Below, in pieces: positions 11,137 to 19,834 of a stretch of DNA of 64,000 nucleotides. Numbering within the stretch: position 1 is the first letter of the stretch; each line of letters opens with the position of its first letter. The translations under genes and the position numbers were made by a program. A model generated the notes under the pieces. It saw only the letters and a program-made list of their open reading frames with translations, had not been told where the DNA came from and searched no databases. The stretch is from Stenotrophomonas bentonitica (lineage in GTDB: Bacteria; Pseudomonadota; Gammaproteobacteria; Xanthomonadales; Xanthomonadaceae): positions 930,001 to 994,000 of the forward strand of contig NZ_JAAZUH010000002.1 in the NCBI RefSeq assembly GCF_013185915.1, written 5' to 3'.

Positions 11137-11661
11137 ATGGAATACACCTTCACTCTGAAATATCAGCTCACGGATGCTGACCGCGACCCGGATGCACTGG
11201 TGGAGCGCCTGGGCGAAGCCGGCTGCGACGATGCCTTGGTCGGCATCGGGCAGCCGGGTCGGTTGGCGCTGGAGTTCACCCGCGAGGCAGCGGATGCGGA
11301 CGAGGCCGTGCGTAGCGCGCTGGCCGATGTGCGCTGCGCCGCGCCGACCGCGCGATTGATCGAAGTAGCGCCGGATCTGGTGGGTCTGACTGACGTGGCC
11401 GACATTGTTGGCGTGTCGCGGCAGAACATGCGCAAGCTGATGCTGGCGCATCCGGGCAGCTTTCCGGCGCCGGTGCATGAGGGCAGCGCGTCGATCTGGC
11501 ATTTGGCGGACGTATTGGCGTGGTTGCAGGCCAAGGGCAGCTACTCGCTGGCCAAAGACGTGTTTGAGGTGGCACGGGTGGCCTTGCAGGTCAACGTGGC
11601 GAAGGAGGGGCGGCGATTGCCGCGCTCGACATCCAAGGCACTGGAGGCTTTGATTGGATGA
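11137..11661 (+). CDS. HTH protein, partner of the preceding small gene
   Basis: The 174-residue protein has an N-terminal small alpha/beta region (1-75) and a helix-turn-helix of the MerR/excisionase type near 82-125 (LTDVADIVGVSRQNMRKLM), then a helical tail. Such proteins can act as DNA-binding antitoxins or excisionase-like regulators. RBS AAGGAG lies 9 bases upstream of ATG 11137. Close coupling with the 91-aa gene and the upstream palindrome suggest autoregulation. The exact family is not recognised. Confidence 0.75.
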   Translation: MEYTFTLKYQLTDADRDPDALVERLGEAGCDDALVGIGQPGRLALEFTREAADADEAVRSALADVRCAAPTARLIEVAPDLVGLTDVADIVGVSRQNMRKLMLAHPGSFPAPVHEGSASIWHLADVLAWLQAKGSYSLAKDVFEVARVALQVNVAKEGRRLPRSTSKALEALIG

Positions 11662-11677
11662 GCGCCGCTGCTTGGCC

Positions 11678-12055
11678 TTATGCCTCGCTCGAACCCGCCC
11701 GGACAGGGCGGGCTTTTCGTAGGTAGACATCCGGTTTCGACACGCCGGCGCGCGGAGCCTGCTTTCGTTCTTCGACCCAGGCTTCCACTTCTGCCAAGTC
11801 CCATACGACGCAGCGTGGCGTCAGGTTGAAGCGACGTGGGAACTCACCGCGACGCTCCATTTCGTAGATCGTCGTTTCGGCGAGGGGAACGATCTGCCGC
11901 AGTTCCTGCCGGCGAATGGTGCGACGGAAGGGAAGGACACTGCGCTTTGGAAATTGCGGCAAAGCCTCGTAGGCATCCGTGCCTGGCAAGGGGAGGCCGA
12001 CATCGGTGCCGGCAGTATTGGGGGCTTGCGATAGCTGTTCCACCTCGGACTCCAT
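11678..12055 (-). CDS. AlpA-family transcriptional regulator
   Basis: This is a 125-residue protein from the start MESEVEQLSQ. Longer starts at 12076 (ATG) or 12088 (TTG) are possible and no strong RBS decides. The core is a winged-helix of the AlpA type: LRQIVPLAETTIYEMERRGEFPRRFNL, then WDLAEVEAWVEERK. AlpA proteins control excision genes in prophages and ICEs. It is convergent with the preceding two-gene unit. Two other proteins in the element have a similar HTH (22217 and 42703). Confidence 0.82.
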   Translation of the reverse strand: MESEVEQLSQAPNTAGTDVGLPLPGTDAYEALPQFPKRSVLPFRRTIRRQELRQIVPLAETTIYEMERRGEFPRRFNLTPRCVVWDLAEVEAWVEERKQAPRAGVSKPDVYLRKARPVRAGSSEA

Positions 12056-12088
12056 GGTTCTGCTGCATGGAGACATGGTGAAGTTCAA

Positions 12089-12470
12089 TACCTATCGGGA
12101 CAACTTGCTGCGGCGTAGTGGAGCGGGTTCGATGTGGTATTTGGATGTTGCGTCCCGGCGTACCGCCGTCGGGTTCGCGGGCTGCGCCCCGCGCTTCGTG
12201 CCGAATCGCGGCCATCCGGCTTTGATCCCTGACGCCTTCGGCCCTGTTGGGCCTGCGCGCTGCGCTTGCTCAACGGCGGGTGTGTGCAGTGGGCGGGGTG
12301 TGGGCGGTCTTGCTGTTCCCTTCACCATATCACGGCGTTCTCGCCGTCAAGGGCGGCGCGCGCTTGTGCGCGCTTGCGTCCTGGCGGCCGTCTGCGACCC
12401 CTGACTGCTTGCGCTGCGCCGTGCTGGCGACGGTTCCGGGCAATTCCGCCCGAGCAACCGGAGCACGATC
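12089..12470. repeat. GC-rich spacer containing a duplicated block (copy 1)
   Basis: No convincing gene is visible. The part at 12303-12452 (ggcggtcttgctgttccc to gggcaattccgcccg) is clearly related to 13101-13246. Both copies end within 25 bases of a coding start (radC here, DUF2958 there). The first part, around 12160-12275, weakly resembles the blocks at 18779 and 19994. Confidence 0.6.
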
Positions 12471-12980
12471 ATGTCGCAACTGTCCTTTTCCTCGTTCGAT
12501 GCCTCGCTGATGGTGCGTGATGCACAGGGCCGCTATCTGCTGGCGACGACTGACCAGATTCTGGAGGCCGCGCGCCAGGCTATCGAGCACAAGATGCAGC
12601 GCGGTGCGTCATTCAGTTCGCCGGTGGCGGTCAAGGAGTACCTGCGCGCCAAGCTGGCTGGGTTCGAGCACGAGGTGTTCGCCGTGCTGTTCCTCGATAC
12701 GCACCATTGCTTGATCGAGTATGCCGAGATGTTTCGAGGCACCATCGACAGCGCATCGGTGTATCCGCGCGAAGTGGTCAAGCAGGCGCTGCGGCTCAAT
12801 GCGGCGGCGGTCATCGTTTCGCACAACCACCCGAGCGGGAATCCTGAGCCGAGCGCGGCCGACAGGGCACTGACCCAGCGGCTCAAGGAGGCGCTGGCAC
12901 TGGTGGACGTTCGCATTCTGGATCACGTCATCGTCGCGGGCGGCAACACCGCGTCATTCGCCGAACGCGGCCTGATCTGA
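12471..12980 (+). CDS. radC: RadC-type JAB/MPN-domain protein
   Basis: The 169-residue protein carries the JAMM-like metal motif SHNHPSGNPEPSAAD near residues 116-130, preceded by the Glu-containing segment of the fold. RadC-domain proteins are common in ICEs and plasmids; despite the name, a DNA-repair function is not established. It lacks the N-terminal helix-hairpin-helix of chromosomal RadC, as usual for mobile-element versions. The start at 12471 lacks a strong RBS. An intrinsic terminator follows the stop by 4 bases. Confidence 0.9.
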   Translation: MSQLSFSSFDASLMVRDAQGRYLLATTDQILEAARQAIEHKMQRGASFSSPVAVKEYLRAKLAGFEHEVFAVLFLDTHHCLIEYAEMFRGTIDSASVYPREVVKQALRLNAAAVIVSHNHPSGNPEPSAADRALTQRLKEALALVDVRILDHVIVAGGNTASFAERGLI

Positions 12981-12984
12981 CCAA

Positions 12985-13006
12985 GGGGGCTTCGGCCCCC
13001 TTTTTT
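12985..13006 (+). terminator. Intrinsic terminator after radC
   Basis: GGGGGC, a TTCG tetraloop and GCCCCC are followed by six T residues. With the flanking AA/TT pairs this is a textbook rho-independent terminator. Confidence 0.92.
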
Positions 13007-13100
13007 GCTGCGTCCGGTGGCGCAACTCCGGCCCGCGCCGGCCTGCGCGGGCCTGCGCGCTTCGCTTGCCGAGAACCGGGGAACGTGAAGGTGCAAGGGA

Positions 13101-13246
13101 GGCGGTCTTGCTGTTCCCTTCATCGTGCCACGGCGTGCTCGCCGTCAAGGGCTGCGCGCCGATGGCGCTGGCGTCCTGGCGGCCGTCGTTGACCCCTGAC
13201 TGCTTGCGCTGCGCCGTGCCCTGGAAGGGGTGGGCAATTCCGCCCG
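13101..13246. repeat. Duplicated leader block (copy 2)
   Basis: This block repeats 12303-12452 with scattered substitutions and a small deletion. Shared stretches include cgtcctggcggccgtc, acccctgactgcttgcgctg and gggcaattccgcccg. It ends just upstream of the next coding start. No gene is seen in 13007-13267. Confidence 0.65.
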
Positions 13247-13267
13247 GCAACCTTTCAGGAGTTCACC

Positions 13268-13618
13268 ATGAACTGCGCATTCATCACCGACGAGCAGCGC
13301 ATCGTGCTGCTGGCCAATGGCCGCGAATCCTTGCTGAACCCGGACTTCGATCCGGCCCCCGTGGTCAAGCTGTTCACGCCGGATGCCGGCGCGACCTGGC
13401 TGCTGACCGAGATTGATCCCGATGACCACGACCACGCCTTTGGTCTTTGTGACCTGGGCCTGGGGATGCCGGAAATCGGCTGGGTCAGCCTGGGCGAACT
13501 GGCGACCGTGCGCGGCGGGCTGGGCCTGCCAATCGAACGCGACCTGTCTTTCCGGGCCGAAAAGCGGTTGAGCGCCTATGCGCGCGATGCGCGCCTGGCC
13601 GGGCGAATCGTTCAATGA
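13268..13618 (+). CDS. DUF2958 protein (first copy)
   Basis: The 116-residue soluble protein belongs to DUF2958, common on Tn4371-like ICEs and IncP-type plasmids; its function is unknown. Typical segments are ITDEQRIVLLANG, VVKLFTPDAGATWLLTEIDPDD and FGLCDLGLGMPEIGWVSL. It is a paralogue of the protein at 20701. An AGGAG sits 6 bases before ATG 13268. Confidence 0.85.
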   Translation: MNCAFITDEQRIVLLANGRESLLNPDFDPAPVVKLFTPDAGATWLLTEIDPDDHDHAFGLCDLGLGMPEIGWVSLGELATVRGGLGLPIERDLSFRAEKRLSAYARDARLAGRIVQ

Positions 13619-13646
13619 TTGCGCGGGGCGTCGCAAGATGCCCCGT

Positions 13647-14312
13647 TCAAGGTCTCAGCAGATCCGGCAGGCAGTCGGCGAATGCCGGCTGGATCTTGCT
13701 CACGGGCTTGGCCACGGTTTCATCGCCGGTGAGGACAGCCATCGTCATGCCGGTCATGGTCGTCAGACCGTTCGAGCTGCGCAGTACTTGCAGCGCAAGA
13801 TCGACCGGGAAGCCGTCGGCACTACGCCGCAGCGGATGAATGCCGCCATGCACGAATGAGTTCATGCCGTGCCAGGTCACATCCTTGAAGTGCAACAGCA
13901 TCTGGTGCGCGGCTGCCGGCGCGCCTTGTCCGACTCGCTTGCCGATCTGCTCAATCATTTCGCTGGCGCCAGGCAAGTTCTTGGCTGCCCGTTCGCTCTG
14001 CTGCGTCAGTGGCGCCAGCAACTTATCGATCGCTGCGTCGCTAGCTGCGTAGAGCAGCCACATTGCCCGTGTCAGGGCCTCGAACTGCAGGCGCATGAGG
14101 CCGACGGCAGACGTGGGCAGTCGCAGCGACATCAATGCTCGCATTGCCGCCGCATGTTCCATAGCGACCAAGCACATGCCGAGGGTTGATTCGCCGCGGG
14201 GCGATCCATCGAAATCGGCATCGCCCAGCAGTTCATCCAGCCGCTCGTGCAAGGTATTGGAACGGTGGAGCATGTGCTCCAACGGGTCGTTGTTGATGAT
14301 GGTTTCCTCCAT
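13647..14312 (-). CDS. Hypothetical helical protein (DUF6988-like)
   Basis: The predicted protein from ATG 14312 is 221 residues (MEETIINNDPLEHMLHRS). An ATG at 14348 would add 12 residues. It is mostly alpha-helical, with HAAAMRALMSLRLPTSAVGLMR, FEALTRAMWLLYAA and SFVHGGIHPLRR. This composition resembles a family of uncharacterised soluble proteins found beside mobile elements (DUF6988/DUF5677-like). It lies opposite to its ICE neighbours and may be a late insertion in the backbone. No function is assigned. Confidence 0.7.
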   Translation of the reverse strand: MEETIINNDPLEHMLHRSNTLHERLDELLGDADFDGSPRGESTLGMCLVAMEHAAAMRALMSLRLPTSAVGLMRLQFEALTRAMWLLYAASDAAIDKLLAPLTQQSERAAKNLPGASEMIEQIGKRVGQGAPAAAHQMLLHFKDVTWHGMNSFVHGGIHPLRRSADGFPVDLALQVLRSSNGLTTMTGMTMAVLTGDETVAKPVSKIQPAFADCLPDLLRP

Positions 14313-14348
14313 AGAGGGATGGTAGGACAGTCGTGCGTCCCCGGCCAA

Positions 14349-14840
14349 GCAGACATGGCCGGTCGCGCTGTCGTGCTTCGCATCGAGCCGCCTGCGGCGT
14401 CTCGCCCCTGATGGGCTTCCATCGTTCCCTCGCTCCGCTCGGCTGACGCCTCCGGCCCGGATTCCTAGATCCGGGCCTGCGCGCTTCGCTTGCCGTGCGG
14501 TCGGCGTGTTGAGGGGCCGTTGCCATGTCCAGCCGTCTCCCCTGACTTCATCACCTTCACCGCGACTGTAGCCCGCGCCCGTGTGCCGTCAAGGCGCGCA
14601 GGGCCGTGTCCTCGGCTGCGCCTGCGGGCCGCACCAACCCTGCGCTTGCCTCCTTGACGGCACCCGTTCGCGCGCTCCTGACCGTCGCGGGCGATGAACT
14701 CAGGAAAGACGGTGGCAACAGGGCCAACCGGGTTCCTCGTGCCGACCGCACCGAACAGCCGAAAGGCTGGGCTTCCGAATCTAGGAATCCGGTGTGCGGT
14801 GTGAACAGCAAACCCTTTTTTCTTTGTCAGGAGAAATGCC
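14349..14840. other. Non-coding GC-rich spacer with a hairpin
   Basis: No supported gene is present. A 9-bp perfect inverted repeat, GGCCCGGAT/ATCCGGGCC around TCCTAG, lies at 14454-14477, and a related GAATCTAGGAATCC sits at 14778. The sequence gcctgcgcgcttcgcttgcc, also found in other ICE spacers, follows the hairpin. An AGGAG at 14829 serves the next gene. Confidence 0.55.
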
Positions 14841-15665
14841 ATGCAACTCGCATCCCGCTTCGCTTCCCGTTCCCCGGTGCTGCGTTCGGAACGCCCCTTG
14901 TCCGATGACCAAATCCGGGCCGTGGCCCCGTCCATCTTCGCGGACGCCCCGCACGAAAGCCGCTCCGAGCGGTACAGCTACATCCCCACCGCGACCGTGC
15001 TGCAAGAACTGCGCGGGGAAGGCTTCGAGCCGTTCATGGTGACGCAAACCCGCGTGCGTCACGACGACCGCCGCGACTACACCAAGCACATGATCCGGCT
15101 GCGCCACGCCAGCCAGATCAACGGCCGCGAGGCCAACGAAATCATCCTGCTGAACTCCCATGACGGCACCAGCAGCTACCAGATGCTGGCCGGGATGTTC
15201 CGCTTCGTTTGCAGCAATGGCCTTGTCTGCGGCGACACCGTGGCCGACGTGCGCGTTCCCCACAAGGGCGACGTAGCCGGGCACGTCATCGAAGGCGCTT
15301 ACGAAGTCCTGCACGGCTTCGACCGGGCGCAGGAATCCCGCGATGCCATGCGCGCCATCACGCTGGACGCCGGGGAATCGGAAGTGTTCGCCCGCGCTGC
15401 GCTGGCGTTGAAGTACGACGAGGACAAGCCCGCGCCCATCACGGAATCGCAAATCCTAGTGCCGCGCCGCCATGACGACGACCGCCGCGACCTGTGGAGC
15501 GTGTTCAACCGCACGCAGGAGAACTTGACCAAAGGCGGCCTGTCCGCCCGCGCCGCGAATGGCCGCCGCCAGACCACCCGGCCCGTGCAGGGCATCGACC
15601 AAAGCGTGCGCCTCAATCGCGCCCTGTGGCTGCTGGCCGATGGTCTGCGTCAGTTGAAAGCCTGA
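14841..15665 (+). CDS. DUF932 protein (phage/plasmid-like)
   Basis: The 274-residue protein has the DUF932 pattern: RYSYIPTATVLQELRGEGFEP, TQTRVRHDDRRDYTKHMIRL and YQMLAGMFRFVCSNGLVCGD. It is common on conjugative plasmids and ICEs next to ParB-like proteins and DUF736, as here. No biochemical role is established. RBS AGGAG is placed 7 bases before ATG. The next gene (ParB) begins 78 bases after the stop on the same strand. Confidence 0.9.
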   Translation: MQLASRFASRSPVLRSERPLSDDQIRAVAPSIFADAPHESRSERYSYIPTATVLQELRGEGFEPFMVTQTRVRHDDRRDYTKHMIRLRHASQINGREANEIILLNSHDGTSSYQMLAGMFRFVCSNGLVCGDTVADVRVPHKGDVAGHVIEGAYEVLHGFDRAQESRDAMRAITLDAGESEVFARAALALKYDEDKPAPITESQILVPRRHDDDRRDLWSVFNRTQENLTKGGLSARAANGRRQTTRPVQGIDQSVRLNRALWLLADGLRQLKA

Positions 15666-15743
15666 ATCCCCACGCGGCAGGGGCAGGCAGCAGCCCTTGC
15701 CGCTTCTCTCGCTGCTGCATCCCAACCGCTAGGAGTTATCACC

Positions 15744-17795
15744 ATGAACGCCGTACTCAAAACCGAAGCCATCACCATCGAAGCCGCCGCCCCGCTGGAA
15801 ATGGCCGACCCGTCCAAGAACCTGATTCTGGTTCCGCTCTCGCAGTTGCTGCCGCGCCGCTCCAAGCGCAACGCCCGCAAGATGCCGCGCCTGTCCATCC
15901 CCGAACTGGCCGCGAGCATTGCCCGCATCGGCCTGCTGCAAAACCTTATCGTCATCCTTGCCACCGATGGCGAGGCTTACGAAGTGGTGGCAGGCGACCG
16001 CCGCCTGACCGCCTTGAAGCTGCTGGCGAAGAAGAAGCGCATCCCCGCCGACTACGAAGTGCCGTGCCTGCTGGTGCCCGATGCGTCCGCTCGTACCGTC
16101 AGCCTCGCGGAAAACCTGATGCGCGAGCAGATGCACCCCGCCGACCAGTTCGAGGCGTTCGCCGCGCTGGTCAAGGAAGGCCGGCCCATCGAGGACATTG
16201 CCGCCGACTTCGGCGTGTCCCCGCTGGTGGTGCAGCGCCGCTTGAAGCTCGCCCACATCGCGCCGCGCCTGATGGCCGACTACCGCGCCGGAACCGTCAC
16301 GCTGGAACAGTTGATGGCCTTGACCATCACCGACGACCACGCCGCGCAGGAAGCCGCGTTCTATGGTGCGCCGGAATGGCAGCGCAGCCCGCCCAAGCTG
16401 CGCGAGCGCCTGACCGAGCGCGAAATCGACGCCGCGCACGCGCTGGTGCGCTTCGTCGGGCTGGACACCTACCGGCAGGCAGGCGGCGGCATCCGCCGCG
16501 ACCTGTTCGCAGAAGGCGCTGCCGGAACCTACCTCACCGATACCGCAGTGCTGGAAACGCTGGTGCGCGACAAGCTGGCAACGCTGGCCGAGGACGTGCG
16601 CGCCGAGGGCTGGGCGTGGGTGGAGGCCGTGCCGCATCTGGCCTACGAGGAACGGCAGGCGTTCCAGAACGCCCCGCGCCATCGCCGCGAGCCGACCACC
16701 CGCGAGGCCCGCCGCATCGCCTCGTTGGAAACCCGCCTCGAAAAGATCGACGCCGAACTGGAAGAAGCCTGCGACGCCGAGGACGAGGCCAAGGCCGAGA
16801 AGCTGGAACAGCGGCGCGATCAGGTGGTCGGGGAACTGCAAGACGCGGAGGACGCCTTACAAGGCTATGCGCCCGAGGTGCGCGAGGTGGCCGGTGCCAT
16901 CGTCACCATCGACCGCAACGGCGAGGCCGTCATTCATCGCGGCCTGCTGCGCGAGGCCGAGGCCAAGGCGCTGCGCACGCTGGAAAAGCTGCGGCGCGGT
17001 TTCAGCAACACCGAAGGCGAAGCCGCCAACGACGAGCACGAGGACGCCGACGACGCGCCCAAGGCCGCGAGCCTGTCCGACCGGCTGGCGCAGCGGTTGA
17101 GCGCCCACCGCACGGCGGCGCTGCAAATCGAAGTCGCACGGCATCCGCACGTCGCGCTGGCCGCGCTGGTGCATGGCATGGTGCAGACCGTCTTGCAGCC
17201 CGACGCCTACGGCGATGGCCTGCCGCTCGGCGTGCGCCTCACGGCGCAAGACCGACTGGAAGGCATGGCCCCGGACTGGCCGGAATCGCCCGCTGCCGTG
17301 GCGCTGCGCGAACTGCAACAGGTGGCCGGTGAAGCCTTGCCGGAGGACAGCGCCGAACTGTTCGCCGCGCTGCTGGCGAAGCCGCAAGACGAACTGGTGC
17401 GGCTGCTGGCCGTGTGCGTGGCTTCCACGGTGGACGTGGTGACGCCTCGCGCCACGGCGCACCAGCCCGGCGGGGAACTGGCGCAGGCCGTGGGCCTCGA
17501 CATGGCCGCATGGTGGAAGCCGACCGCAGAAGGCTATTTCAAGCACGTTTCCAAGGCCGTGATTCTGGATGCCGTGGGGGAGTACGCGCCCGAGCAGGTC
17601 AACCGGCTGGCGAAGTTGAAGAAGGCCGACATTGCCAGCGAGGCCGAGCGGCTGGCCGATGGCACGGGCTGGATGCCCGGCATCTTCAAGGCCGCAGGCC
17701 CGCAGGATGCCGCGCAGGAGGAAAGCCCGGAGCAGGACGCCCCGGAGGATGCCGAAGCAATGGCGGATGAACCCGCCGAGGCGCTGGCCGCTTGA
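15744..17795 (+). CDS. parB: ParB/Spo0J-type nuclease-domain protein
   Basis: The 683-residue protein has an N-terminal ParB domain with the CTPase/nuclease signature VVAGDRRLTALK near 79-90 and SLAENLMREQMHPADQFEAF near 120-139. An HTH follows (IEDIAADFGVSPLVVQRRLKL near 150). The long C-terminal part is charged and helical, with a coiled-coil-like stretch near 325-380 (ETRLEKIDAELEEACDAEDE), and is typical of the large ParB-like proteins on ICEs. It is about twice the size of chromosomal ParB and is not next to parA (23672), so a role in DNA processing or element stability is as likely as partition. Confidence 0.9.
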   Translation: MNAVLKTEAITIEAAAPLEMADPSKNLILVPLSQLLPRRSKRNARKMPRLSIPELAASIARIGLLQNLIVILATDGEAYEVVAGDRRLTALKLLAKKKRIPADYEVPCLLVPDASARTVSLAENLMREQMHPADQFEAFAALVKEGRPIEDIAADFGVSPLVVQRRLKLAHIAPRLMADYRAGTVTLEQLMALTITDDHAAQEAAFYGAPEWQRSPPKLRERLTEREIDAAHALVRFVGLDTYRQAGGGIRRDLFAEGAAGTYLTDTAVLETLVRDKLATLAEDVRAEGWAWVEAVPHLAYEERQAFQNAPRHRREPTTREARRIASLETRLEKIDAELEEACDAEDEAKAEKLEQRRDQVVGELQDAEDALQGYAPEVREVAGAIVTIDRNGEAVIHRGLLREAEAKALRTLEKLRRGFSNTEGEAANDEHEDADDAPKAASLSDRLAQRLSAHRTAALQIEVARHPHVALAALVHGMVQTVLQPDAYGDGLPLGVRLTAQDRLEGMAPDWPESPAAVALRELQQVAGEALPEDSAELFAALLAKPQDELVRLLAVCVASTVDVVTPRATAHQPGGELAQAVGLDMAAWWKPTAEGYFKHVSKAVILDAVGEYAPEQVNRLAKLKKADIASEAERLADGTGWMPGIFKAAGPQDAAQEESPEQDAPEDAEAMADEPAEALAA

Positions 17796-17857
17796 CCCGC
17801 GCCGAAGGCAAGCGCCCCGGCCTCGACCGGGGCGCTTCGCTGCAAGGAGAAGCCCCC

Positions 17858-18067
17858 ATGACCCGTACCACCACCAGTCGCCCGCGCATGGCGGCCATCT
17901 ACGCCGCCGGCACGGTACGCGCCCGCCGCTGGCACGGCGCAGGCGACGTGCGCGGCTACCGCCCGCCCTCGGGCTGGTCAGCCCGCGCAGACCTCACCGA
18001 CATTCATCCCCTCACGGGCCGCGCCTTGCCGCGTGCCGTGTGGTGGCTTATCGAGACGAAGGAATAA
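17858..18067 (+). CDS. Small hypothetical protein
   Basis: The 69-residue basic protein (MTRTTTSRPRMAAIYAAG...) has a good RBS (AAGGAGA) 8 bases upstream of ATG 17858. It follows parB by 62 bases, so co-transcription is likely. No domain is recognised. Small genes here, between parB and DUF736, are common in this ICE family. Confidence 0.65.
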   Translation: MTRTTTSRPRMAAIYAAGTVRARRWHGAGDVRGYRPPSGWSARADLTDIHPLTGRALPRAVWWLIETKE

Positions 18068-18196
18068 CCGCGTTCAGCACCGCGCCCAGGCCGTGCCGTC
18101 CTGGGCGCGGTGAAATGCAAATCCGGTCGCGGCAGTGGCCGCGCCCGGTGTTCAAGGCCAGCAGCCGATTCAGAACGCCGCCGCCTTCGCGCTGGC

Positions 18197-18715
18197 TCAG
18201 GCGGCGGCGTTGAAAGCATCGCTGTAGTGCGCGATGCCTTCGGGAACCGGCCCATGTAGGGCCAGCGCCATGAAGTAGCCGGGCGGCACGCCCGGCAGTT
18301 GCAGGCCCGCATGGGCCTGAAAACCAAAACCCGCGTAGTACGCGGGATCGCCCAGCAGCACGCAGCCTGCGGCCTGCATGGCCCGCAGTTCAGACAGCGC
18401 CTGTTCCATCAGGCGCGAGCCGATGCCGTGCCCTTGCCTTTGCGGCAGGACGAAGATCGGCCCCAAGCCGTACCAGCCTTCGGCCTTGTGGCCGTTGCGA
18501 TCGGTGATGGTCACGGGCGACAGGGCCACATGGCCGACGACCTGGCCGTGTTCCTCGGCCACGATGGAAAGCGTCAGTTCGCCGGCGGCGCGCAGGGCGC
18601 GCATGATGAACTGCTCGGTGTGGCTGGTGTGCGGTGCATCGGCGAAGGCGGCGACCGTGACGGCCTCGATGGCGGCCATGTCGTCAGGTGTTTCGTGTCG
18701 TAGCTGGATGGTCAT
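18197..18715 (-). CDS. GNAT-family N-acetyltransferase
   Basis: The 172-residue protein starts MTIQLRHETPDDMAAIEAV. The acetyl-CoA-binding signature IFVLPQRQGHGIGSRLM is near 99-115. GDPAYYAGFGFQAH near 137 is the usual C-terminal element of a YhbS-type GNAT. The frame stays open upstream into a repeated spacer, so the first conserved ATG is taken. Its substrate is unknown. It is antisense to the surrounding ICE genes and is probably cargo. Confidence 0.85.
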   Translation of the reverse strand: MTIQLRHETPDDMAAIEAVTVAAFADAPHTSHTEQFIMRALRAAGELTLSIVAEEHGQVVGHVALSPVTITDRNGHKAEGWYGLGPIFVLPQRQGHGIGSRLMEQALSELRAMQAAGCVLLGDPAYYAGFGFQAHAGLQLPGVPPGYFMALALHGPVPEGIAHYSDAFNAAA

Positions 18716-18778
18716 GGACTGCTCTTGGATTCCTTCCTGAAAATATAGAACGGCCTGGGCGTGTCGGCGCTTCGCCCC

Positions 18779-18970
18779 GCCGGGCTTTCGGGCTACGCCC
18801 CGTGCCGTCTTTGTCGTCACGGCCATTCGACTTCAATCCCTCACGCCTTCGCGCCTGCGGCGCTGCGCGCTTCGCTTGCCTCCAGGGGAAAGCCCTGCGG
18901 GCTATCCCCGCCGCGCAATGCTTGGCGCCCCTCGATGCGACCGAACCGGCTGCGCCGGATCGCCCCGCCG
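18779..18970. repeat. ICE spacer repeat, copy 1
   Basis: This segment aligns with 19994-20187 through long identical runs such as ccctcacgccttcgcgcctg and cgtcacggccattcgact. The two copies flank the hairpin and the DUF736 gene and lie in the same orientation, so recombination between them would remove about 1.2 kb. Confidence 0.75.
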
Positions 18971-19343
18971 CAATGGACGGGATGCTGGCGAACACGCTGG
19001 CGCTTGCTGCGGCAGGTTGTGCAGATGCGTGCCGTCCTCAACGCTGGCGGTTCCTGCCCATCACGTTACGAAGGACGGTTCACGGACAACCCAACCGGCA
19101 TCGCTGGTCTTGTTCCACGCCACGCCTCAAGACCGGCACCGCAAGGTGCGGCGGGGGCGTTCTCGCCTGTCATTGGGTGGTTGACCTTGCCCGCGTCAGT
19201 GGGCGAGCCGGAGAAGCCTTCGGGCGGGGATGCCGAGTCGGCTCCATCTCCTTTCGGAGCGGTTCGTCCCAAGGCGTCCTTGTCTCGTTGTGAATCCTGG
19301 CGGGGGCGCGGCTGCGCCTCGGGCTTCATGGCTGCAACCGTCC

Positions 19344-19401
19344 GGCGAAAACAATTTCCCCGCTGCTGCGCGGCTTCCTCGCGCAGCAAATTGTTTTCGC
19401 C
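19344..19401. repeat. Compound hairpin with 14-bp outer and 8-bp inner stems
   Basis: GGCGAAAACAATTT (19344-19357) pairs exactly with AAATTGTTTTCGCC (19388-19401). Inside, GCTGCGCG (19365-19372) pairs with CGCGCAGC (19380-19387) around GCTTCCT. Seven unpaired bases (CCCCGCT) lie only on the left side. The asymmetry recalls recombination or replication hairpins more than a terminator; there is no T tract. Confidence 0.7.
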
Positions 19402-19519
19402 TCCCGGCTCTCCACTGCGTTTCGACCGCAAGCGGTGCAGCCAGCCCGTCCCCCGCTGGCCGGATCACAACAAGGACGCGATGGGCGCGAACCTTGTTCC
19501 ACCGAAAGGAGAAATCATC

Positions 19520-19834
19520 ATGGCCAACATCGGCACCTTCACCGCAGACAAAGACGGCTTCACCGGCACGCTCCGCACCCTGACCCTCAACGTCAAGGTC
19601 AAGCTGGTTCCCAACGACAAGGGCAGCAGCGAGAACGCCCCCGACTTCCGCCTCCAGGCCGCCGGCCACGACATCGGCGCGGCGTGGAACAAGACCAGCG
19701 AGGCCGGGCGGGAATACAAGTCCGTGACCCTCGACGATCCTTCGTTCCCGGCTCCGGTCTATGCCCGCCTGATCGAAGGCGAGGACGGCACGCACGACCT
19801 GATCTGGTCGCGCAGCAAGCCCCAGGCGGCGTGA
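19520..19834 (+). CDS. DUF736 protein
   Basis: The 104-residue protein is a clear DUF736 member: [34 protein letters not shown] and [19 protein letters not shown]. The family is frequent on conjugative plasmids and ICEs; the fold resembles small beta-rich proteins and the function is unknown. RBS AAAGGAGA ends 7 bases before ATG. Confidence 0.92.
   Translation: MANIGTFTADKDGFTGTLRTLTLNVKVKLVPNDKGSSENAPDFRLQAAGHDIGAAWNKTSEAGREYKSVTLDDPSFPAPVYARLIEGEDGTHDLIWSRSKPQAA

Larger units (their letters stand above)
18716..19519. other. 800-bp non-coding spacer with repeat block and long hairpin
   Basis: No coding region is supported; the open frames are artefacts of the GC bias. The spacer holds a repeat block (18779-18970) shared with 19994-20187 and a strong compound hairpin at 19344-19401. 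An AAAGGAGA before ATG 19520 serves the DUF736 gene. Confidence 0.6.

Noticed and set aside
12985..13006. Short palindromes as CRISPR repeats
   Set aside because: No regularly spaced direct repeats with unique spacers of 25-40 bases occur anywhere in the window; the iterons at 23407 are only three and have 6-7-base gaps.
18688..19834. Long open frames over the spacer before DUF736
   Set aside because: They run through the repeat block and hairpin; only the last part, from ATG 19520, is a recognisable protein.
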